From: an uncultured Actinomycetes bacterium
GTDB lineage: Bacteria; Actinomycetota; CALGFH01
Direction of reading: 5' to 3'
Assembly: GCA_937881255.1 (NCBI GenBank)
Contig: CALGFH010000207.1
Coordinates: forward strand, 1-11,538
Length of the DNA: 11,538 bases
Of this stretch, positions 6,351-11,538 are shown in pieces. The notes below the pieces were generated by a model, which made no database searches, was not told where the DNA came from, and saw only the letters and a list, made by a program, of their open reading frames with translations. A program made the position numbers and the translations under genes. How positions within the stretch are numbered: the first letter of the stretch is position 1; each line of letters starts with the position of its first letter.

Positions 6351-7072
6351 ACGCCCCTGGCCGCCGCCCGGCGGACCTTCCACACGTCGGCCAGCATCCG
6401 CACCGCGTCCCCGCGCAGCCGGACCTTGCTGCCCTGGCGCTCCTCGGCCGTGACCGGCACCTCGACCACCTCGATGGCCAGGCGCCTGGCCACCAGCAGG
6501 GCCTCGGCGTCGAAGGCGAACCCGTCCACCCGGGCCCGCTGGAACACCGCCTCGGCGGCGTCGCGGCGGAAGCCCTTGAGCCCGCACTGGGTGTCGTGGA
6601 AGGGCAGGCCCAGCAGCAGCCGCATGACCCGGTTGAAGACCGGGCTGGCCAGCCGGCGCAGCGGCGACCCGGCCCCGGTCTGGCTGCCCGAGCGGGCGCC
6701 GATGGCCACCGGGGCCCGCTCCAGGGCGGCCACGACCCGCTCCAGCTGCTCGGGCCCGTAGGAGCCGTCGGCGTCGGTGAACACCACCAGCTCGCCCTGG
6801 GCGGCCTGGATGCCGGTCCGGACCGCGTAGCCCTTGCCGTGGTTGTGGGTGGTCCGCACCACCCGGACCCGCGGGTCGGTGGCCGCGATCTGGTCGGCGA
6901 TCACGGTGGTCCCGTCGGTGGAGCCGTCGTCGACCACGATCAGCTCGACCTCGGCCCGGCCGGGCGGGAAGTGGGCCAGGTAGGCGGCCAGGGTGCCGGG
7001 CAGCCGCTCGGCCTCGTCCAGGCAGGGCAGCACGATCGACAGGCTCGACCCGGCCTCGGGCCGGGCGGTCAT
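6314..7072 (-). CDS. Family 2 glycosyltransferase, polyprenyl-phosphate sugar synthase (DPM1/ALG5-like)
   Basis: A protein of 252 residues with a complete GT-A fold family 2 domain and no membrane helix. Motifs: SIVLPCLDEAERL (12-24), VVDDGSTDGT (46-55), NHGKGYAVRTG (77-87), the metal-binding FTDADGSY (98-105), and FHDTQCGLKGFR (158-169). The last is characteristic of the dolichyl-phosphate glucose/mannose synthase branch. Expected reaction: transfer of a hexose from a nucleotide sugar to polyprenyl phosphate on the cytoplasmic face. Glucose versus mannose cannot be told from sequence. The start ATG at 7072 has GGGAGG 7 bases upstream and overlaps the stop of the DUF2079 paralogue as ATGA, so the two are co-translated. 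The C-terminal 37 bp overlap convergent gtrA. Confidence 0.94.
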   Translation of the reverse strand: MTARPEAGSSLSIVLPCLDEAERLPGTLAAYLAHFPPGRAEVELIVVDDGSTDGTTVIADQIAATDPRVRVVRTTHNHGKGYAVRTGIQAAQGELVVFTDADGSYGPEQLERVVAALERAPVAIGARSGSQTGAGSPLRRLASPVFNRVMRLLLGLPFHDTQCGLKGFRRDAAEAVFQRARVDGFAFDAEALLVARRLAIEVVEVPVTAEERQGSKVRLRGDAVRMLADVWKVRRAAARGVYDERRVRDVAG

Positions 7073-9069
7073 CCGGCGGCCTCCCGGCGTTCCAGCACGA
7101 CCACCTCCTGGCGGTCGAGCAGGGTCCGCCAGGCCGGGTCGGTCTGGAGCCGGTCCAGCAGCTCCCGGTCCTGCTCGGCCAGCAGGTCGCGCTGGACGAC
7201 CACGAACCGGAGCCGCCCGGTGGCCGCCGGTGGGTGCTCGTCGCCGTCCAGGCCCCAGTTGACGGCCCGGAACGGGTTGGGGAACTCGTACACCTCCACC
7301 CGGTGGCCGAGGTGGGGGACCAGGTTGTACTGGGCGCTGACCGGCGCCCCGTCGGGGACCAGGGCCAGGGCCTCGCGCCGGACCTGGTCGGTCGGGCCGG
7401 ACGGGATGGCCACCGGGTCGCGGGCCCACGGCGCCGGCCCGTAGCGCCAGCTGGTGAAGCCGGCCACCACCACCAGCAGGACCAGCGCCGGGGCGAGCCA
7501 CCGGCGGCGGGTCGAGCGGACCGCGGCCAGGCCGGCCACCGCCCCGGCGGCCAGCAGGGGGGCGGCCGTGGCCAGGTAGTGGAAGCGGAGCTGGTGGTGC
7601 TCGGGCTGGACCGCGGCCAGGTTGAGCAGCAGCGGCGGGGCCACCGGGAGCAGCCACCTGGGGGCCAGCAGGGGCAGCCCGAGCAGCGGCAGGAACACCA
7701 GCAGCAGGTAGAACAGGCCGTCGTTGGCCAGGCCGGTCTGGAGGGCGTGCCCGGCCATGGTGGGCAGCGAGGCCAGCAGGGCCCTCGGCCCGGTCCCGGC
7801 GATGCCGTAGTCGGTCTCGAACAGCCGCGTCACCCGGCCGGCGTGCAGGGGGGCCAGCAGGTAGGTGGCGACCAGGAACCAGGCCAGGCCGGCCCCGGCG
7901 GTGCGCCAGCCGACCGCCCGCCGGCCCCCGGCGACCAGCAGCAGGCCGAACCCGGCCACCACCAGCCCCAGCTCGGCGCCGCAGAGCGCGGCCAGGGCCA
8001 GCCACAGGGCCATGGGCCGGTGGCGGCGCCGGTCGGCGGCGGCCACCGCCAGGGCGAGCAGGCCGGCGGCGATCGCCTCGGGGTGGAACTGCCAGCTGAT
8101 CGCCCACTGCACCCCCGGGTAGGCCAGGTAGGCCACGGCCACGGCCAGCCCGGCCGCCGGGTGGCCGAGGTGGCGGCCGCCGAGCCGGTACAGGACCAGC
8201 GCCGGCAGGGCCAGGAACAGCACCTGGAGCAGGAGCAGGAGCCGCGGGTCGGCCCAGAGCCGGTACAGGGGCGCGACCAGGGCCATGATGTAGGCGGCGT
8301 GCTGGCCCAGCAGGTCGAGCCCGCGGACGGTCACGAACGGTGCCCTGGGCCGCGACAGCAGCCAGGTCCCCTGGTCGTAGATGCCGAGGTCGAAGCCGTA
8401 GGTCCCGAAGCGGGCGTGGGCCGTCCAGGTGGCGGCGGTGAAGGCGACCACGAACACGGCCAGGGTCACCCCGAGCGCGGTCGCGCACAGCCCCGACGCC
8501 GAGACCCGGGTGGCCGCGACCAGCCGCCGCCCCGCCTGGAGCAGGGCGGCCTCAAACCCGCCGCTTCCGGGCCGGGTCCCCCGGTGGGGGAGCGTAGCCG
8601 ACCCGAAGGAGCGGTGCCGGCGGTCGTCCACAGCCTCCGACCCGGGGGTCACGGCCTCCGACCCGGGGGACACCGCCGGTACGCCGAAGCGGCCGAGGCG
8701 CCGGGGCAGTGGCAGGCCGCCCGGTGGGGCCAGCAGCTCGACCTCGGCGGTGTGGTTGAAGGCGTCGACGGCCAGCGGCGTGGCCAGCCCGAACGCCTCG
8801 GCGTGGCGCTCGGGGTAGTCGGCGGTGTCGTCCAGGTCGAACAGGTAGAGGTTGGGCAGGACGTCGGCCGCCTCCTCGAGGGCGGCCACATCGGCGTCGG
8901 TGGCCGGCCGGTCGAGGGCCAGGGTGAGGCGGCAGCGGCCGCGGCGGTCGAAGGAGACGGTCGCCGCCCGCTCCTCGTCAAGGGGCAGGTCGCCCGCCGG
9001 CAGCCAGCCACCGCGCCAGCGCGGCGCCGGCGATGCGGTCACCGGGGCGACCGGAGGGGGCACTACCAT
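7069..9069 (-). CDS. DUF2079 membrane protein with extra N-terminal domain (paralogue 2)
   Basis: A protein of 666 residues. Residues 1-130 form a soluble domain I do not recognise (it includes a DLDDTADYPERHAEAFGL stretch). Residues 134-165 are repeat-derived linker (21-bp tandem plus the 56-bp element). The DUF2079 membrane region starts near 195: FGTYGFDLGIYDQGTWLLS (221-239) and WQFHPE (326-331), ending in a soluble part with YNLVPHL and YEFPNPF as in paralogue 1. The family KED motif is replaced: CGAELGL at 363-369 where paralogue 1 has CKEDAAL. ATG at 9069 was chosen (AGGA five bases upstream). An upstream in-frame ATG at 9117 would add 16 residues and run into the divergent gene. The stop overlaps the glycosyltransferase start (ATGA), which suggests a functional pair. 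Confidence 0.89.
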   Translation of the reverse strand: MVVPPPVAPVTASPAPRWRGGWLPAGDLPLDEERAATVSFDRRGRCRLTLALDRPATDADVAALEEAADVLPNLYLFDLDDTADYPERHAEAFGLATPLAVDAFNHTAEVELLAPPGGLPLPRRLGRFGVPAVSPGSEAVTPGSEAVDDRRHRSFGSATLPHRGTRPGSGGFEAALLQAGRRLVAATRVSASGLCATALGVTLAVFVVAFTAATWTAHARFGTYGFDLGIYDQGTWLLSRPRAPFVTVRGLDLLGQHAAYIMALVAPLYRLWADPRLLLLLQVLFLALPALVLYRLGGRHLGHPAAGLAVAVAYLAYPGVQWAISWQFHPEAIAAGLLALAVAAADRRRHRPMALWLALAALCGAELGLVVAGFGLLLVAGGRRAVGWRTAGAGLAWFLVATYLLAPLHAGRVTRLFETDYGIAGTGPRALLASLPTMAGHALQTGLANDGLFYLLLVFLPLLGLPLLAPRWLLPVAPPLLLNLAAVQPEHHQLRFHYLATAAPLLAAGAVAGLAAVRSTRRRWLAPALVLLVVVAGFTSWRYGPAPWARDPVAIPSGPTDQVRREALALVPDGAPVSAQYNLVPHLGHRVEVYEFPNPFRAVNWGLDGDEHPPAATGRLRFVVVQRDLLAEQDRELLDRLQTDPAWRTLLDRQEVVVLERREAAG
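8578..8633 (-). repeat. 56-bp in-frame hairpin repeat, copy B
   Basis: This copy matches 809-864 over its whole length (25 identical bases, a 23-base spacer with 14 matches, then identical GTCCACAG). It has the same orientation and reading frame and encodes VDDRRHRSFGSATLPHRG. It lies between the unrecognised N-terminal domain and the DUF2079 membrane domain of paralogue 2. The C5-GGT-G5 stem-loop is fully preserved. One end abuts a 21-bp tandem repeat. A product-level explanation (a shared domain) is unlikely, because the host proteins are unrelated and the spacer between the two conserved blocks has diverged. Confidence 0.8.
8633..8674. repeat. 21-bp in-frame tandem repeat, two copies
   Basis: GCCTCCGACCCGGGGG occurs at 8633-8648 and 8654-8669 as part of a 21-bp period (8633-8653 and 8654-8674). 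On the coding minus strand it gives PGSEAV twice. It lies directly next to copy B of the 56-bp element, sharing base 8633, in the linker of the DUF2079 paralogue. The period is a multiple of three, so the frame is kept. Confidence 0.8.
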
Positions 9070-9119
9070 GCCGATCCTGGTTTCATGGCAGCTGGCAACC
9101 ACGACCCGAGGAGGCACTG

Positions 9120-11372
9120 CTGGCGACGATCGCGGCCTTCGCCCGCGAGGGACTGACCGCGGCCCGCACCCGAACCATCTGGGTGCAGCGCGGCCTCACC
9201 GTGCTGACCTTTGGCGCCATCTACCTCGTCCTTCTCAAGGCACTGCACTGGAACCTTATCCTGACCGCCACGACCGCGGCAGGCGGCGACATGGGGTCGC
9301 ACCACTACGTGGCCACCTTCCTGCGCGAGGAGCTGCTGCCCAGGGGGCGGGTCACCGGCTGGGCGCCGGGCTGGTTCGCCGGCATCCCCATGCTGACCTT
9401 CTACTTCCCGCTGCCCTACACGCTCATCGCCCTGCTCACCCTGCCCCTTGGCGACCAGGTGGCGTTCAAGCTGGTGACCGTGCTTGGCGTGCTGGCCCTC
9501 CCGGCGACCTGCTGGGCGGCCTTCCGGGTGCTGCGCCTGCGCGAGCCGGCGCCGCTGCTGGCCGCCTGCGCGGCCACCGTGTTCCTGTTCATGTCCCAGG
9601 TCACCCCGACCCAGCAGTTCACGATCTGGGGCGGCAACATCGCCAGCACGATGGCCGGGGAGTTCCCCTTCTCGATCTCCTTCGCCCTGCTGCCGCTGGC
9701 CCTGGCCGTGCTCTGGCGGGTCTGCGAGGACGGCAAGGGCTGGCGGGCCGCCGCCCTGCTGGTCTCGGCGCTGGTCCTGAGCCACATCCTCACCACCATC
9801 GTGCTCGTGCTGGGCGCGACCGGGCTGCTGCTGCGCCGCCCGCTGGCCGCCGCCCTGGCCTCGTTCCGGCGCCTGGCCCTGGTCATGGGGGTGGCGTTCT
9901 GCCTGACCGCCTTCTGGGGGCTGCCGTTCATCCTGCGGGTCCAGTACACCGCCCACTTCCGCTGGGACCAGCTCGAGTTCTACAGCCTGCTGCTGCCCAA
10001 CGAGATCCGGCCCTATCTCCTGCTGACCCTGGTCGGGCTGGTGGTCGCCGTGGCCAGGGGGGAGCGGCGGGTGCTGCTGTACGCCTGGCCGGGCGCGGTG
10101 GCCGCGTTCGTGTTCGTGGCCCTGACCCGGGTCGCGCCCGAGGCCGCCCTGTGGAACGCCCGCATGCTCCCCTTCCTCTACCTGTTCTCGCTGCTGGTGG
10201 CCGCCTACGGCGCCTCGGTGGTGGCCGGGTGGCTGGCCGGCTGGCTGCAGCGGCGCACCGGGGTGTCGCTCCGCTACGCCTGGCTGGCCGTGGTCGCGCT
10301 GATGGTGGTGACGCCGGTGGTCGGCGCCTGGCGCCACCGGGGGTTCGTGGACGACTGGGCCAGGTACAACTACAGCGGCTACGAGGCCAAGAGCGGCTGG
10401 CCGGAGGCCAGGGCGCTGTTCGACACCCTGGCCACGCTGCCCCCTGGCCGGGTCATGTGGGAGTTCAACCGCGACTACGAGCGCTTCGGCACGACCAGGA
10501 CGCTGGAGAACGTGCCCGTGTTCGGCGGCCAGCCGACCATGGAGGGGCTGCTGATCGAGTCGTCGCTCAACGCCCCGTTCCACTTCATCAACCAGAAGCA
10601 GACCTCCGAGGCCTACACCGAGGCGGTCCCGGGCGTCCCCTACCCCGAGGGCTTCGACTTCCCGACCGGCCTGGCCCACCTGCGGCTGTTCGGGGTCCGC
10701 TACTACGTCGCCTACGACGCCTGCAAGAACGCCGACGACCAGGCGGTGCCCTGCGCCGACCTGGGCATGCAGGACACCGAGATGCAGGCCGCGGCGGCCG
10801 CGAACCTGCCGGTGGTCAAGCGCAGCGGCCGCTTCACCATCTACGAGGTCGGGTCCGGCGACCTGGTCGAGGTCCCGCGGTTCCGGCCGGTGCTGGTCGA
10901 CCACCCCGACTGGCGGGCCAACGGGCTCGCCTGGTACGCCAACCCCGACTGGCTGGAGACCCCGCTGGTGTTCGCGTCCAAGGACGACCCGGCGGCCACC
11001 GCCGCGTTCGCCGAGGCGCAGGACCCGCCGCTCACCACCCTGCCCCGGGAGCGGCTGGACCGGCCGGGCGAGCTGCCCGCCACCACCAGCCGCTCCGGCG
11101 ACGTGGTCAGCTTCCGGACCGACCGGGTCGGCGAGCCCCACATCGTCAAGGTCTCCTGGTTCCCCAACTGGAAGGTCGAGGGGGCGGAGGGCCCGTGGCT
11201 GCTCTCGCCCGGGCTGATGGTGGTCGTCCCGACCCAGTCCGAGGTGCGCCTCAGCTACCGCGACACCCCCGTCGAGCTGGCCGGCAAGGCGCTCACGGTG
11301 GCCGGTGTGGTCGCCCTGCTGACCCCGACGGTGCTTGGCTGGTGGCGGGCCAGACGGCGCCAGGGTTCCTGA
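9120..11372 (+). CDS. Large GT-C-like membrane protein (PF10131 / YfhO-like)
   Basis: About 750 residues. An acidic first outer loop has GGDMGSHHYVATFLREELLP (residues 55-74), followed by GWFAGIPMLTFYFPLPYTL. About ten membrane helices come next, then an outer soluble domain of roughly 290 residues containing SWFPNWKVEG, and one last helix before an Arg-rich tail. This matches the '6-pyruvoyl-tetrahydropterin synthase-related' membrane family (PF10131), which despite its name is GT-C-like, and the YfhO type. The inferred role is transfer of lipid-linked sugar outside the cell. The start is uncertain. The only good Shine-Dalgarno (AGGAGG, 9109-9114) points to CTG at 9120. ATG at 9033 would overlap the divergent gene, and GTG at 9183 has no ribosome-binding site. 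The stop is TGA. Confidence 0.88.
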   Translation: MATIAAFAREGLTAARTRTIWVQRGLTVLTFGAIYLVLLKALHWNLILTATTAAGGDMGSHHYVATFLREELLPRGRVTGWAPGWFAGIPMLTFYFPLPYTLIALLTLPLGDQVAFKLVTVLGVLALPATCWAAFRVLRLREPAPLLAACAATVFLFMSQVTPTQQFTIWGGNIASTMAGEFPFSISFALLPLALAVLWRVCEDGKGWRAAALLVSALVLSHILTTIVLVLGATGLLLRRPLAAALASFRRLALVMGVAFCLTAFWGLPFILRVQYTAHFRWDQLEFYSLLLPNEIRPYLLLTLVGLVVAVARGERRVLLYAWPGAVAAFVFVALTRVAPEAALWNARMLPFLYLFSLLVAAYGASVVAGWLAGWLQRRTGVSLRYAWLAVVALMVVTPVVGAWRHRGFVDDWARYNYSGYEAKSGWPEARALFDTLATLPPGRVMWEFNRDYERFGTTRTLENVPVFGGQPTMEGLLIESSLNAPFHFINQKQTSEAYTEAVPGVPYPEGFDFPTGLAHLRLFGVRYYVAYDACKNADDQAVPCADLGMQDTEMQAAAAANLPVVKRSGRFTIYEVGSGDLVEVPRFRPVLVDHPDWRANGLAWYANPDWLETPLVFASKDDPAATAAFAEAQDPPLTTLPRERLDRPGELPATTSRSGDVVSFRTDRVGEPHIVKVSWFPNWKVEGAEGPWLLSPGLMVVVPTQSEVRLSYRDTPVELAGKALTVAGVVALLTPTVLGWWRARRRQGS

Positions 11373-11435
11373 TTTCCACAAGCAGGTCTGGTATGGTCTT
11401 GCGTTGTCCAGGCCGACGGCCTACGGGGAGGCCCC
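11369..11435 (+). promoter_or_regulatory. Possible ftsE promoter and leader hairpins
   Basis: CTGATT (11369-11374) and TATGGT (11392-11397) are spaced by 17 bases and form a weak -35/-10 pair. Downstream, AGGCC-GAC-GGCCT (11410-11422) is a perfect 5-bp hairpin, followed by GGGG-AGG-CCCC (11425-11435). The 112-bp gap after the preceding gene leaves room for independent expression of ftsE. The hairpins could also form part of a terminator for the upstream gene. Evidence is weak for either role. Confidence 0.28.
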
Positions 11436-11484
11436 CAACTTCCCGCCCGTGCAGCCCCGACGAGCGAAAGGCCATACCCGCCCC

Positions 11485-11538
11485 GTGATCAAGCTTGACC
11501 ATGTCAGCAAGTCGTACGGGAACGACGTGATCGCCCTT
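11485..11538 (+). CDS. ftsE: Cell-division ABC transporter ATP-binding protein FtsE, N-terminus only
   Basis: Only the first 18 codons are in the window, reading VIKLDHVSKSYGNDVIAL from a GTG start, and the gene runs off the right edge. This is the standard first strand of an ABC ATPase (hydrophobic-x-x-VSKxY). With prfB in the same window, FtsE is the best reading, since prfB-ftsE-ftsX is a common gene order. FtsE with FtsX controls peptidoglycan hydrolases at the septum. The Walker motifs lie outside the window, so another ABC ATPase cannot be excluded. The ribosome-binding site is weak (GAAAGG, about 13 bases upstream). Confidence 0.72.
   Translation, partial: MIKLDHVSKSYGNDVIAL

Noticed and set aside
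7234..9156. Long plus-strand open frame (640 codons) opposite the DUF2079 paralogue
   Set aside because: Low-complexity G/Q/R/P-rich translation. The minus-strand frame has clear DUF2079 motifs and a coupled partner gene.
9063..11381. Long minus-strand open frame (772 codons) opposite the PF10131-type gene
   Set aside because: Antisense open frames are expected at this GC content. The translation is rich in G, H, Q and R without domains or membrane pattern, while the plus-strand frame gives a coherent family protein.

Overview
The window is about 70% GC or more, with G/C-ending codons, GTG starts and overlapping stop/start junctions. This points to a high-GC Gram-positive (Actinomycetota). 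The run-off gene at the right edge looks like ftsE. With prfB in the same window, this matches the prfB-ftsE(-ftsX-smpB) neighbourhood known from actinobacteria and many other bacteria, except that here about 7 kb of other genes lies between the two. I cannot name the species.

Left part (about 1-2540). A three-gene operon runs on the minus strand. A membrane-anchored cupredoxin with a complete type 1 copper ligand set (starts at 2379) is followed by a 465-residue membrane protein with an extracytoplasmic WHDHRxHW motif. The last gene encodes a 111-residue three-helix membrane protein. Both junctions are stop/start overlaps. Two adjacent hairpins (84-119) lie past the last stop.

Centre (2543-6350, plus strand). 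A SLATT-type two-helix membrane protein is followed after 12 bp by prfB (release factor 2). prfB carries the classical autoregulatory +1 frameshift at an in-frame TGA. Its TAG stop overlaps the GTG start of a DUF2079 polytopic membrane protein, and then comes a GtrA-family membrane protein. All four genes end in TAG.

Right part (6314-11372). On the minus strand, a second and larger DUF2079 paralogue is coupled by an ATGA overlap to a family 2 glycosyltransferase of the polyprenyl/dolichyl-phosphate sugar synthase type. The 3' end of that glycosyltransferase overlaps the convergent gtrA. A divergent plus-strand gene encodes a large GT-C-like membrane protein (PF10131/YfhO-like architecture), and after 112 bp ftsE begins. 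Together the polyprenyl-phosphate glycosyltransferase, the GtrA protein and three large GT-C-like membrane proteins suggest a module that makes a lipid-linked sugar, moves it across the membrane and transfers it to an outer acceptor. The acceptor is unknown.

The least explained signal is a 56-bp repeat with a C5/G5 hairpin. It lies in the same orientation and the same reading frame inside two unrelated membrane-protein genes (809-864 and 8578-8633). Short tandem repeats adjoin each copy, and a degenerate partial copy lies just past the stop codon of the leftmost gene. No CRISPR array, transposase, rRNA or tRNA was found.
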